64,000 bases of DNA, from positions 6,407-70,406 of the forward strand of contig NZ_KL591012.1 of the NCBI RefSeq assembly GCF_000716335.1. Direction: 5' to 3'. Every line of letters starts with the position of its first letter. Position 1 is the first letter of the stretch. Position numbers and translations under genes: made by a program. This document shows, piece after piece, positions 19,151-26,969 of the stretch. The notes beneath the pieces were generated by a model that was given only the letters and a program-made list of their open reading frames with translations, was not told where the DNA came from and did not search any database. The DNA is from Streptomyces sp. NRRL S-118. Its GTDB lineage: Bacteria; Actinomycetota; Actinomycetes; Streptomycetales; Streptomycetaceae.

Positions 19151-20089
19151 GTGGCAGAACAGACATCACCGAGAGACGGAGCAGCCGAACCCCGTACGGT
19201 CCCGCCAGCGCGGGCGCACAGGGGTGAGCCGGTGCGGGGAGGGGCGCCGGCACGCAGGGACGGGCCGACGGGCGCGGCCGGGCCCCTGCGTACCGCCGAG
19301 ACAGAGACCGAGACCGAGACCGAGTCCGAGGGCATGGCCGAGACCGGGACCGAGGGCATGGCCGAGGCAGGGGCGGTCGTCGAGCCGGGATCCGGGGCCG
19401 CGCCCGACCGCGCCGTCGTGCGCGACGCGCTCGGCGTCGGGGTGGCCGTCGGCCTCTCCGGTTTCGCCTTCGGCGTGACGTCGGCCGGTGCGGGCCTGAG
19501 CGCCCTCCAGACCTGTGCGCTCAGCCTCCTCGTCTTCACCGGCGCCTCGCAGTTCGCCCTCGTCGGGGCGCTCGCGGGCGGCGGGAACCCGTTCACCGCC
19601 GCCGCGGGGGCCTTCTTCCTCGGCACCCGGAACGCCTTCTACGGGCTGCGCCTCTCGCAGCTGCTCGCCCTGCCCCGGTTCGTCCGCCCGTTCGCCGCGC
19701 ACTGGGTCATCGACGAGACGGCGGCCGTCTCCCTGGCCCAGTCGTCACGGCGCGCCGCCCGGATCGGCTTCACCGTCACCGGGCTCACCCTCTACATGCT
19801 CTGGAACCTGACCACGCTCCTCGGAGCGCTGGGCGCGGAAGCCATCGGCGACACCGACGCGTGGGGCCTGGACGCCGCCGGACCGGCCGTGTTCCTCGCG
19901 CTGCTCGCTCCCATGCTCCGTACGACCACCGAGCGGGCCGTCGCCGGGATTGCCGTCGTCCTCGGGCTGGGTTTCCTGCCCGTACTGCCCGCAGGCGTGC
20001 CGGTGCTGGTCGCGGCGCTCGCCGCGCCGGCGGTGCTGTGGCTCCAGGGACGCCGGACCGGTGCCGGGCGGAAGGGAGCCCGGCGGTGA
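19151..20089 (+). CDS. azlC: AzlC-family branched-chain amino acid exporter, large subunit
   Basis: The membrane-spanning half of an AzlCD-type amino-acid exporter. From about residue 80 the protein has the family core: RDALGVGVAVGLSGFAFG, SLLVFTGASQFALVG, FFLGTRNAFYGLRLS and HWVIDETAAVSL, with about six or seven membrane helices. The first 80 residues are unusual: disordered, with a run of Glu-Thr dipeptides and a repeated EGMAE segment encoded by GAGACC hexamers; standard AzlC is about 235 aa against 312 here. GTG 19151 is supported by the -10 box 7 nt upstream, but translation could also begin at an internal ATG near residue 59. The stop overlaps the azlD GTG. Confidence 0.88.
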   Translation: MAEQTSPRDGAAEPRTVPPARAHRGEPVRGGAPARRDGPTGAAGPLRTAETETETETESEGMAETGTEGMAEAGAVVEPGSGAAPDRAVVRDALGVGVAVGLSGFAFGVTSAGAGLSALQTCALSLLVFTGASQFALVGALAGGGNPFTAAAGAFFLGTRNAFYGLRLSQLLALPRFVRPFAAHWVIDETAAVSLAQSSRRAARIGFTVTGLTLYMLWNLTTLLGALGAEAIGDTDAWGLDAAGPAVFLALLAPMLRTTTERAVAGIAVVLGLGFLPVLPAGVPVLVAALAAPAVLWLQGRRTGAGRKGARR

Positions 20090-20394
20090 ACTTCTGGATC
20101 GCCATCGCCCTGACCGCCGTCGGCTGCTACCTGCTGAAGCTGGCCGGCCTGCTCGTACCGGCAGCGGCCCTCGAGAAACCGCTCGTCCAGCGGCTGTCGG
20201 CGCTGCTGCCCGTCGCCCTGCTCGCCGCGCTGACCGCTCAGCAGACCTTCAGCGCCGGCGACGCGCTGGTCGTCGACGCGCGCGGCGCGGGCCTCGCGGC
20301 CGCGGCGCTCGCCCTGGTCCTGCGCGCACCGTTCCTGGTGGTGGTCGCCGCCGCGGTGGCCGTCACGGCGGCGGTACGGGCCCTGGGCGGCTGA
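20086..20394 (+). CDS. azlD: AzlD-family branched-chain amino acid exporter, small subunit
   Basis: A 102-aa hydrophobic protein of the AzlD family, the partner of AzlC: four predicted membrane helices, typical length, and the family-like KLAGLLVP and LPVALLAALTAQQTF segments. GTG 20086 overlaps the azlC stop (GTGA) and has GAAGGGAG about 8 nt upstream, so the two subunits are translationally coupled. The substrate is inferred from the family (branched-chain or related amino acids). Confidence 0.88.
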   Translation: MNFWIAIALTAVGCYLLKLAGLLVPAAALEKPLVQRLSALLPVALLAALTAQQTFSAGDALVVDARGAGLAAAALALVLRAPFLVVVAAAVAVTAAVRALGG

Positions 20395-20588
20395 CCGGGG
20401 GACCCCTGGCGCGCGCAGTGACCGCGGGCTCCCGCGGCCCGCGCGGCCCCGCCCAGCGGCGGGGTTTCCACCGGGCTCCGTGGCCCCGGCCGGCCGTGGA
20501 GGCACGCTGCCGCGGAGCGGGGCCGCGGAGGGGGCGGGAGAGGAGCGGGGATGGGAGCGGCGGAGCGGCGAGGCTCTGAGGGCAGTGC

Positions 20589-21494
20589 TCAGCGGATGCT
20601 GCGGCCGTGCGCCCGGAGCGTGCGCAGCGCCTCGATCGTCAGGATCGGCCGCCACTCCAGGGCCGTGCCCGGCGCCCACTGGCGCCAGTGGACCGGCCAG
20701 CCCCCGTCCTCCTGCTGCTCGGCGGCGAGGTGGTCCAGGGAGCGCTCCATCTCCTCGTCCGTGAACCAGCGCCGCGCCAGCGAGTCCGGCACGCGCGCGT
20801 AGTCGTGCGGGAAGTGGTGCTCACCGGGGGCGTAGCCGGGCGGGACCGGGAAGGCGTCCTTGCGCGCCGGATCCAGTACGGCCAGTTTCTGATCCCGTAC
20901 GAGCCTGCCCAACCGGTCCGCGGCCGCCTCCGCGCGGGCCCGGTCGGGGACACCGTCCAGGAACGCGACGGCGGCCTGGATCTCGTACGGGTGCGACTTC
21001 TCCAGCCCCTCGACCGCGGCCCAGCAGAAGTCGGTGGCACGGAACAGCCACGCGTGCCACACCTGGTTGCGGTGGAGCAGGCCCACCACCGGGCCGGTGG
21101 CCAGCAGGTCGCTCGGAGGGTCGTCCACGACCGGCAGGAACGGCGCGACCGGGTAGCCGCGCACGGAGGGGTGCAGTGCGGGCAGCGCCCCTTCGTGCGT
21201 GGACACCTCCGTGAGGTACCGGCACACGCGCTCCACCCGCAGCCCGCCGCAGCGGCCGATGGAGTCCAGCACCCGCAGGGCGTGCGCGGCGTGCAGAGGC
21301 TGGCTGACGGGGCCGCGCAGATCCGGCTCCAGGGCGTGCCCGTAGCCGCCGTCGTCGTTGAGGTACGCGGTCAGGGCGGCCTCGACGGAGTCGGCGGCAC
21401 CGCCCAGGAAGTGGTATGCGAACCGCCGCTGTTCGAGCACGCGGGCCGTGAGCCAGACGAAGTGCTCGGCGCGCGTGAGGAGAGTTCCGGCCAT
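20589..21494 (-). CDS. Toroid-fold (prenyltransferase/squalene-cyclase-like) protein of unknown function
   Basis: A 301-aa soluble protein with the repeat signature of alpha/alpha-toroid enzymes: LNDDGGYGHALEPD near the N-terminus and QQEDGGWPVHW near the C-terminus, the DGGW/DGGY turns seen in terpene cyclases and protein prenyltransferases. The acidic DxDD catalytic motif of class II cyclases is not visible, so enzymatic function is doubtful. Homologues are common beside recA in Streptomyces as hypothetical proteins. The start codon is the ATG complementary to 21492-21494. It is divergent from the DUF3046 gene. Confidence 0.75.
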   Translation of the reverse strand: MAGTLLTRAEHFVWLTARVLEQRRFAYHFLGGAADSVEAALTAYLNDDGGYGHALEPDLRGPVSQPLHAAHALRVLDSIGRCGGLRVERVCRYLTEVSTHEGALPALHPSVRGYPVAPFLPVVDDPPSDLLATGPVVGLLHRNQVWHAWLFRATDFCWAAVEGLEKSHPYEIQAAVAFLDGVPDRARAEAAADRLGRLVRDQKLAVLDPARKDAFPVPPGYAPGEHHFPHDYARVPDSLARRWFTDEEMERSLDHLAAEQQEDGGWPVHWRQWAPGTALEWRPILTIEALRTLRAHGRSIR

Positions 21495-21573
21495 GTTCCG
21501 ACGGTAGGGCGGAAAGGGCTTTCGGCAACCGGCCCGGGCCGGGCTGCACTCTCAGGAGCGGGATACTGGTGTC

Positions 21574-21768
21574 ATGCGGTTGACGATTTTCTGGGAGCGG
21601 ATGGCGGCGCACTTCGGCGACACGTACGCCGAGTCCTTCGCACGGGACCACGTGATGTCCGAGCTCGGTGGCCGTACGGTGCGCGAGGCGCTGGACGCCG
21701 GCTGGGAGGCGAAGGACGTGTGGCGGGCGGTGTGCGCGGCGGTGGACGTCCCCGCGGACAAGCGCTGA
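21574..21768 (+). CDS. DUF3046 small protein
   Basis: A 64-aa protein matching the actinobacterial DUF3046 family by its beginning (MRLTIFWERMAAHFG), by VMSELGGRTVREALDAG and by its location upstream of recA. Function is unknown. GATACT ends 6 nt before the ATG and there is no ribosome site at proper distance (AGGAG is 15 nt away), consistent with a leaderless message. Confidence 0.85.
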   Translation: MRLTIFWERMAAHFGDTYAESFARDHVMSELGGRTVREALDAGWEAKDVWRAVCAAVDVPADKR

Positions 21769-21816
21769 TCCCAGGGCGGGCGGCCGGATGTCGCCGCTGT
21801 AGGCGAGACTTGGCGC

Positions 21817-23292
21817 GTGCCCCCGACTGACGAGACTGAGAAGACGACCGCCGCTCCCGGGACCGGGGCAGCGCGCCCCGCGTCCCCCGCTGCCCGTATG
21901 CCGCGCTGGCTGCCGCGCGCGATGGTGCTCGCCCTCGCCCTCTACGCCTGCTTCCAGCTCGGCAGCTGGGCGTTCCACCAGCTCATCGGTCTGCTGATCA
22001 ACATCCTGATCGCCTTCTTCCTGGCCCTGGCCATCGAGCCGGCGGTGGGCCGGATGGCGGCGCGTGGCATGCGCCGCGGGCTCGCCACCTTCCTGGTCTT
22101 CTTCGCGATCCTGATCACGGGCGTCGGCTTCGTCGTGCTGCTCGGCTCGATGCTGGCGGGCCAGATCATCGAGATGGTCGAGGACTTCCCCCGGTACCTC
22201 GACTCCCTGATCAACTGGATCAATCACACGTTCGACACCGAGCTGTCCCGCGTGGAGGTCCAGGACAGCCTCCTGCGCTCGGACTGGCTGCGGAAGTACG
22301 TCCAGAACAGTGCCAGTGGGGTGCTCGATGTCTCCGCGACGGTGCTCGGCGGCCTGTTCAAGCTGCTGACGATCTTCCTGTTCTCGTTCTACTTCGCGGC
22401 CGACGGCCCCCGGCTCCGCCGGGCCCTGTGCTCCGTGCTGCCGCCGGCCAGGCAGGCGGAGGTCCTGCGGGCCTGGGAGATCGCCGTGGACAAGACGGGC
22501 GGCTACCTCTACTCGCGCGGTCTGATGGCGCTGATCTCCGGCCTCGCGCACTACGTCCTGCTGGAGTTCCTGACCGTGCCGTACGCGCCCGCCCTCGCGG
22601 TGTGGGTCGGCCTGGTGTCCCAGTTCATCCCGACGATCGGCACGTACCTGGCGGGCGCCCTGCCGATGCTGATCGCCTTCACCGAGAACCCCTGGTACGC
22701 GCTGTGGGTCCTGATCTTCGTCGTCGTGTACCAGCAGTTCGAGAACTACCTGCTGCAGCCCAAGCTCACCGCCAAGTCCGTCGACATCCACCCGGCCGTC
22801 GCCTTCGGCTCGGTCATCGCGGGCACCGCGCTGCTGGGTGCCGTCGGCGCACTGATCGCGATCCCGGCGGTCGCCACGCTCCAGGCGTTCCTCGGCGCGT
22901 ACGTGAAGCGGTACGACGTGACGGAGGACCCGCGGGTGCACGGGCACCGGCGCCACGGCGAGCTGGTGCTGGCCCGGGTGCAGCGGGCGCTGCGTGCGAA
23001 GAAGGAGCAGGGCGCGGAGCGTGACTCCGACGACAGCCCGGCCCGGGCGGCGGAGCGGATCCCGGCCCCGTCCCCGGCCCCCGAGCCGGGCACGGCTCCC
23101 GATCCGGGCACGGCTCCCGAGCCGGCCCCGGCCCCCGATCCGGGCACGGAGCCGGACCCTGACCCGGTCCCGGTCCCGGTCACGGAGTCGGACCCGGTCA
23201 CGGAGCCGGACGCGGACCGGGCCACGGAGCCCGGGCCGGAGCCGGCCGCGGACCGTATCCCCGGCCGGACCCCGCCGTCCGACAGCGCCTGA
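21817..23292 (+). CDS. AI-2E (TqsA/PerM)-family permease
   Basis: A 491-aa polytopic membrane protein of the AI-2 exporter/PerM family. About eight helices occupy residues 30-370, with conserved segments [20 protein letters not shown] (central stretch), [29 protein letters not shown] and [13 protein letters not shown]. The cargo in Streptomyces is unknown; AI-2 is only the name-giving case. The last 110 residues are a cytoplasmic tail rich in Pro, Glu and Asp with PEPGT/PDPGT repeats, much longer than normal. GTG 21817 follows GAGACT by 6 nt, again without a ribosome site. Confidence 0.85.
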   Translation: MPPTDETEKTTAAPGTGAARPASPAARMPRWLPRAMVLALALYACFQLGSWAFHQLIGLLINILIAFFLALAIEPAVGRMAARGMRRGLATFLVFFAILITGVGFVVLLGSMLAGQIIEMVEDFPRYLDSLINWINHTFDTELSRVEVQDSLLRSDWLRKYVQNSASGVLDVSATVLGGLFKLLTIFLFSFYFAADGPRLRRALCSVLPPARQAEVLRAWEIAVDKTGGYLYSRGLMALISGLAHYVLLEFLTVPYAPALAVWVGLVSQFIPTIGTYLAGALPMLIAFTENPWYALWVLIFVVVYQQFENYLLQPKLTAKSVDIHPAVAFGSVIAGTALLGAVGALIAIPAVATLQAFLGAYVKRYDVTEDPRVHGHRRHGELVLARVQRALRAKKEQGAERDSDDSPARAAERIPAPSPAPEPGTAPDPGTAPEPAPAPDPGTEPDPDPVPVPVTESDPVTEPDADRATEPGPEPAADRIPGRTPPSDSA

Positions 23293-23390
23293 TCCCGGCG
23301 GCCGGCGACTGCCGGTGACTGCCGTCGGCGGCTGGCCGAGGGCCTTCGGGTGGCCGCCGCGGGTGGCGGTGTGTGCGCGGCGTGCCGCGC

Positions 23391-23420
23391 TTGACACTAA
23401 AATCGAACATCCATTCTCAT
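23391..23420 (+). promoter_or_regulatory. recA promoter with LexA (SOS) box
   Basis: A consensus -35 TTGACA (23391-23396) is followed by GAACATCCATTC (23405-23416), a GAAC-N4-ATTC variant of the actinobacterial SOS box GAAC-N4-GTTC, in the spacer/-10 region where bound LexA would block polymerase. The predicted leader to the recA ATG is about 140 nt. lexA itself is at 61975 in the same window. Confidence 0.75.
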
Positions 23421-23456
23421 GGGGTTCCGGCCCGGGATTCCGGGGTGTTCGCGGAG

Positions 23457-23477
23457 TTGTCCACGGAGTTATCCACA
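23457..23477 (+). promoter_or_regulatory. Two DnaA-box-like 9-mers in the recA leader
   Basis: TTGTCCACG (23457-23465) and TTATCCACA (23469-23477) lie in the same orientation, 12 bp apart start to start. The first differs by one base from the Streptomyces DnaA box TTGTCCACA; the second is a perfect match to the general TTATNCACA box. They lie between promoter and recA start codon. Confidence 0.5.
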
Positions 23478-23566
23478 GGTCGGAGGGACGGCGGGGCCCA
23501 TTGTCAGTGGCAGGGGTTAGCGTCTTTGACGTGAAGCGATCGACACAAGCAAACCGGGTGGAACCC

Positions 23567-24694
23567 ATGGCAGGTACCGACCGCGAGAAGGCGCTCGACG
23601 CCGCGCTCGCACAGATTGAACGGCAATTCGGCAAGGGCGCAGTGATGCGCATGGGCGAGCGGTCGAAGGAGCCCATCGAGGTCATCCCGACCGGCTCGAC
23701 CGCGCTCGACGTCGCCCTTGGCGTCGGCGGCCTGCCGCGCGGCCGTGTGGTGGAGATCTACGGCCCGGAGTCCTCCGGTAAGACGACCCTGACCCTGCAC
23801 GCCGTGGCCAACGCGCAGAAGGCCGGCGGCCAGGTGGCGTTCGTCGACGCGGAGCACGCCCTCGACCCCGAGTACGCGCAGAAGCTCGGCGTCGACATCG
23901 ACAACCTGATCCTGTCCCAGCCCGACAACGGCGAGCAGGCCCTGGAGATCGTGGACATGCTCGTCCGCTCCGGTGCACTCGACCTGATCGTCATCGACTC
24001 CGTCGCCGCGCTCGTGCCGCGCGCCGAGATCGAGGGCGAGATGGGTGACTCGCACGTGGGTCTCCAGGCCCGTCTGATGAGCCAGGCGCTCCGCAAGATC
24101 ACCAGTGCGCTCAACCAGTCCAAGACCACCGCGATCTTCATCAACCAGCTCCGCGAGAAGATCGGTGTGATGTTCGGCTCGCCGGAGACCACGACCGGTG
24201 GCCGCGCGCTCAAGTTCTACGCCTCGGTGCGCATCGACATCCGCCGCATCGAGACCCTGAAGGACGGCACGGAGGCGGTCGGCAACCGCACCCGCTGCAA
24301 GGTCGTGAAGAACAAGGTCGCGCCGCCCTTCAAGCAGGCCGAGTTCGACATCCTCTACGGCCAGGGCATCAGCCGCGAGGGCGGCCTGATCGACATGGGC
24401 GTCGAGCACGGGTTCGTGCGCAAGGCCGGCGCCTGGTACACGTACGAGGGCGACCAGCTGGGTCAGGGCAAGGAGAACGCCCGCAACTTCCTGAAGGACA
24501 ACCCCGACCTCGCCAACGAGATCGAGAGGAAGATCAAGGAGAAGCTGGGCGTCGGCGTCCGGCCGGAGACCCCGGCGGCCGAGCCGGGCACGGACGCGGC
24601 GGCCGCGGCCGCTCCGGACGACGCGGCGAAGTCGGTCCCTGCTCCGGCGGCGAAGGCCACCAAGGCCACCAAGGCCACGGCGGCCAAGGCCTAA
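23567..24694 (+). CDS. recA: Recombinase RecA
   Basis: DNA-strand-exchange ATPase of homologous recombination and co-protease for LexA cleavage. All landmarks are present in 375 aa: Walker A GPESSGKT at 66-73, MAW-equivalent and Walker [20 protein letters not shown] (central stretch), the L1/L2 DNA-binding loops ([30 protein letters not shown]), and the C-terminal domain. The C-terminal tail is an Ala/Lys repeat ([14 protein letters not shown]), typical of Streptomyces RecA. ATG 23567 ([14 protein letters not shown]) fits family N-termini and has GGGTGGAA upstream. recX follows after 3 nt. Confidence 0.98.
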   Translation: MAGTDREKALDAALAQIERQFGKGAVMRMGERSKEPIEVIPTGSTALDVALGVGGLPRGRVVEIYGPESSGKTTLTLHAVANAQKAGGQVAFVDAEHALDPEYAQKLGVDIDNLILSQPDNGEQALEIVDMLVRSGALDLIVIDSVAALVPRAEIEGEMGDSHVGLQARLMSQALRKITSALNQSKTTAIFINQLREKIGVMFGSPETTTGGRALKFYASVRIDIRRIETLKDGTEAVGNRTRCKVVKNKVAPPFKQAEFDILYGQGISREGGLIDMGVEHGFVRKAGAWYTYEGDQLGQGKENARNFLKDNPDLANEIERKIKEKLGVGVRPETPAAEPGTDAAAAAAPDDAAKSVPAPAAKATKATKATAAKA

Positions 24695-24697
24695 CCC

Positions 24698-25267
24698 GTG
24701 GTCCGGCGCACCGAATGGCCGGGCGACAGCACCGACTCGTCGAGGGCCGAGCAGGAGCTGTCGCCCCAGGATCCGGCTGAGCGGGCGCGGGCGATCTGCC
24801 TGCGCCTGCTCACCGGGACCCCGCGCACCCGCAAACAGCTCGCGGACGCGCTGCGCAAACGCGAGATCCCGGACGAGGTCGCCGACGAGGTCCTTTCCCG
24901 TTTCGAGGACGTCGGGCTGATCGACGACGCGGCGTTCGCCGGTGCGTGGGTGGAGTCCCGGCACCACGGCCGGGGCCTGGCCCGACGCGCCCTCGCCCGG
25001 GAACTGCGCACCAAGGGCGTGGACGCCGATCTGATCGACGAGGCGGTCGGCCGACTCGACTCCGAGCAGGAGGAGGCGACGGCCCAGGAGCTCGTGGCGC
25101 GCAAGCTCCGCGCCACCCGCGGCCTCGACCGCGACCGCCGCCTGCGCCGCCTCGCGGGCATGCTCGCCCGCAAGGGCTATCCCGAGGGCATGGCCCTGCG
25201 CGTGGTCCGTCAGGCGCTGGAGGCGGAGGGCGAGGACACCGAAGACCTGCCGCTGGACTCCTTCTGA
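24698..25267 (+). CDS. recX: Regulatory protein RecX
   Basis: Modulator that binds inside the RecA filament and limits its activity. The 189-aa protein has a charged N-terminal stretch, then the three-helix RecX repeats: ICLRLLTGTPRTRKQLADAL, VGLIDDAAFAGAWVESRHHG (central parts) and the RGLDRDRRLRRLAGMLARKG segment. GTG 24698 follows the recA stop by 3 nt, so the genes are co-transcribed and probably coupled, as in most actinobacteria. No terminator is obvious; repeat-rich DNA follows. Confidence 0.93.
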   Translation: MVRRTEWPGDSTDSSRAEQELSPQDPAERARAICLRLLTGTPRTRKQLADALRKREIPDEVADEVLSRFEDVGLIDDAAFAGAWVESRHHGRGLARRALARELRTKGVDADLIDEAVGRLDSEQEEATAQELVARKLRATRGLDRDRRLRRLAGMLARKGYPEGMALRVVRQALEAEGEDTEDLPLDSF

Positions 25268-25654
25268 CCACAGCCCGGGCGTGCGGGTCGGAGACACCCG
25301 GGAGGACACCCGAGGCCGGCCACCCCGGGCAGTCGCGACCCGCCGGGAGAGCCAGGCCCGCCGGGAGAGCCAAGTCGGCCGGGAGGCCGGATGCACTCGT
25401 GTGAGCCGGCCCACCAGGGCAGCCTGGACACCGGGGGTGGCCAGGCGCACCAAGGGGCTGGACACCCGGAGGGCCGACCAACCCGGGCAGGCGAGCACGC
25501 CGGGAGGGCCAGGCGCACCGGAGAGCCGAGTTCAGGGCGGGCCAGACACCCGACCCCGGAGGGCCCAGCCCACCAGGGCAGCCTGGACACCGGGAGGGCC
25601 AGGCGGACCGGGCAGGCGCCCGACGGGGCGCCGCCGTCGCAGCAGTCGTATGCG
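25268..25654. repeat. Repeat-rich intergenic region between recX and the rhodanese gene
   Basis: About 390 nt made of degenerate GGGAGGGCCAGG/GGACACC-type blocks. Two 18-bp units of CCCGCCGGGAGAGCCA-type stand in tandem (25339-25356 and 25357-25374) with a decayed third copy. A 27-nt segment is exactly duplicated at 25409-25435 and 25568-25594, 159 bp apart. Frames stay open on both strands only because the repeats lack stops; I support no gene here. It separates convergent recX and rhodanese transcripts. Confidence 0.7.
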
Positions 25655-26047
25655 TCAGTGCGTCGTGGGCAGGCCCTCCGACCGCCAGGCCTGGAAGCCG
25701 CCGATGAGATCGGTAGCGCGATGCAGACCCAACTGCTGGAGTGACGCGGCCGCGAGGGAGGAGGCGTACCCCTCGTTGCACACCACCACGATCCGCAGAT
25801 CGTGGCTCACCGCCTCCGGAGCGCGGTGGCTGCCCCACGGGTCCAGGCGCCACTCCAGCTCGTTGCGCTCGACGACCAGCGCACCCGGAATCAGCCCGTC
25901 GCGCTCGCGCAGCGCCGCGTACCGGATGTCCACGAGCAGCGCGTCACCCGCCTCCGCCGCCGCGAACGCCACCCGGGGCGTCACCCGCTCCAGGCCCTTC
26001 CGGACGCGCTCCAGCAGCTCGTCGATGCCGACGCGCTCCGTGCTCAC
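25655..26047 (-). CDS. Rhodanese-like sulfurtransferase
   Basis: A 130-aa single-domain rhodanese that would carry sulfane sulfur as a persulfide on Cys90 in the active loop CNEGYASS. Other family signs are VDIRYAALRERDGLIPGALV (the DxR start of the domain, central part) and the terminal LIGGFQAWRSEGLP. GTG 26047 overlaps the stop of the dioxygenase gene (GTGA), so the two are translationally coupled. The pairing suggests joint handling of cysteine-derived sulfur. Expression probably depends on the promoter and leader upstream of the dioxygenase. Confidence 0.88.
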   Translation of the reverse strand: MSTERVGIDELLERVRKGLERVTPRVAFAAAEAGDALLVDIRYAALRERDGLIPGALVVERNELEWRLDPWGSHRAPEAVSHDLRIVVVCNEGYASSLAAASLQQLGLHRATDLIGGFQAWRSEGLPTTH

Positions 26048-26571
26048 TGCCAGTCCTCCGGGCGCTCGACCTGCTCCAGCCGCAGCACCGGGCCCGTGCG
26101 GCTGAACCGTCGGATCAGCGGCAGCGGCGGGTAGTACGCATGGACGGAGACGGCGTGCTCGGCGGTCGACTCGTTCAGCACCTCGTGCACGTGGTGCTGT
26201 CCGAACGCCCGCCCCCTGCCCGCCCCGAGCACCCGGCTGCGATCGACGCCATCGGTCAGTTCGAGAGTGCGCCAGCCGCCCGAAGGCAGCCGCACGGCAA
26301 GGGACTTCTCCCTCAGGGTGCCGCGCGCCGTGGCGAACGCGCCGATCGACTCGGCGTGGTCGTGCCACCCCGTGCCGGTGCCCGGAGGCCACCCGATGAG
26401 CCACGCCTCGCTGCCGCCCGGCCCGTCCAGCCGCACCCACGTGCGGCCCTCCGGGTCGAGGGGCAGGGAGGCGACCAGCTCGGTGTCGGCAGCGGTGCGG
26501 CGGGCGAAGTCGAGCAGCTGAGCGGCGGTCGGCGCAGCCGCGCCGACCCGTACGGAAACATGCTGGGACAC
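26044..26571 (-). CDS. cdo: Cysteine dioxygenase (CDO type I, cupin)
   Basis: Non-haem iron enzyme that oxidises L-cysteine to cysteine sulfinate, the first step of cysteine breakdown. The cupin metal ligands are visible: His70 and His72 in GWHDHAES and His129 in HHVHEV, within a 175-aa protein of typical bacterial length. GTG 26571 is preferred (AGGACGG upstream; VSQHVSVRVG); the frame extends upstream to an ATG at 26682, adding a Cys- and Arg-rich stretch without a ribosome site. The rhodanese gene overlaps its end. Upstream on the same strand are a Cys-rich leader peptide, a promoter and an operator-like dyad. 3-mercaptopropionate specificity cannot be excluded. Confidence 0.88.
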   Translation of the reverse strand: MSQHVSVRVGAAAPTAAQLLDFARRTAADTELVASLPLDPEGRTWVRLDGPGGSEAWLIGWPPGTGTGWHDHAESIGAFATARGTLREKSLAVRLPSGGWRTLELTDGVDRSRVLGAGRGRAFGQHHVHEVLNESTAEHAVSVHAYYPPLPLIRRFSRTGPVLRLEQVERPEDWQ

Positions 26572-26703
26572 GAGAAACCGTCCTGTGGTCCTGGAGCCTG
26601 GAAGTCGCGAGAACGCGCACATGCGGGCCACACGAGGGCACCTGCGGGCCACGACGGATCCCATGGCCACGACACCGCACATACGCGGAGGAAGAAAGCG
26701 AGT

Positions 26704-26751
26704 TCAGCAGGACGGTCGACACACGCAGCCCGCGTAACGGAGCAGGTCCAT
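26704..26751 (-). CDS. Cysteine-rich leader peptide MDLLRYAGCVCRPSC
   Basis: A 15-codon ORF with ATG at 26751 and TGA ending at 26704, preceded by GGAGGG (26757-26762) at 5-nt spacing, one of the best ribosome sites in the window. Three of its last seven codons are Cys (TGC, TGT, TGC). It lies in the predicted leader of the cysteine dioxygenase mRNA, 132 nt before that start codon. Short Cys-rich peptides sense Cys-tRNA supply by ribosome stalling in mycobacterial sulfur operons, and annotated putative leader peptides of similar size are frequent before sulfur genes in Streptomyces. Function here is inferred from position and composition. Confidence 0.7.
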   Translation of the reverse strand: MDLLRYAGCVCRPSC

Positions 26752-26784
26752 ATGGACCCTCCGCCACAGGCGCACGACAGTGCC

Positions 26785-26811
26785 GTTCATGATCCGGAGT
26801 ACACCATGAAC
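26785..26811. promoter_or_regulatory. Inverted repeat GTTCATG-N13-CATGAAC over the cdo -10 box
   Basis: Two perfect 7-bp arms (26785-26791 and 26805-26811) flank the -10 box of the leader-cdo promoter. The size and placement fit a dimeric repressor operator. The regulator is unknown. Confidence 0.5.
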
Positions 26812-26826
26812 GCCCAGGGCGGTCAA
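26798..26826 (-). promoter_or_regulatory. Promoter for the leader-cdo-rhodanese operon
   Basis: Reading leftward, TTGACC (complement of 26821-26826), a 17-bp spacer and TGTACT (complement of 26798-26803) make a good vegetative promoter. Transcription would begin near 26791, some 40 nt before the leader-peptide ATG. Confidence 0.6.
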
Positions 26827-26891
26827 TCGACGCTCAAAAGGTGGTCGGTCGAGGTCGGTGAGGGGCCGGGGGGAGAGGCGCTCGGCTGCGA

Positions 26892-26969
26892 GGGGAAGTG
26901 ATCACCCGCGGGGAATGGTGATCACCCCGGGGGGAGTGGTGATCACCGCAAGGGGAGAGGTGATCAACC
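26892..26969. repeat. Four tandem units carrying the palindrome GGTGATCACC
   Basis: Units of about 21 bp (GGGGARTGG then TGATCACC) repeat four times. The TGATCA cores sit at 26899, 26919, 26940 and 26961, so their centres are 20, 21 and 21 bp apart, two helical turns. The last core includes the stop codon of the FAD monooxygenase (26964-26966). The array is 70 bp upstream of the cdo -35 box. Confidence 0.75.

Noticed and set aside
25339..25374. CRISPR-like repeats
   Set aside because: Units are contiguous 18-mers without spacers, degenerate, and no cas gene is near.
25281..26105. 274-codon plus-strand frame over the recX downstream repeats
   Set aside because: Translation is repeat-derived Arg/Pro/Gly, then runs antisense through the rhodanese gene.
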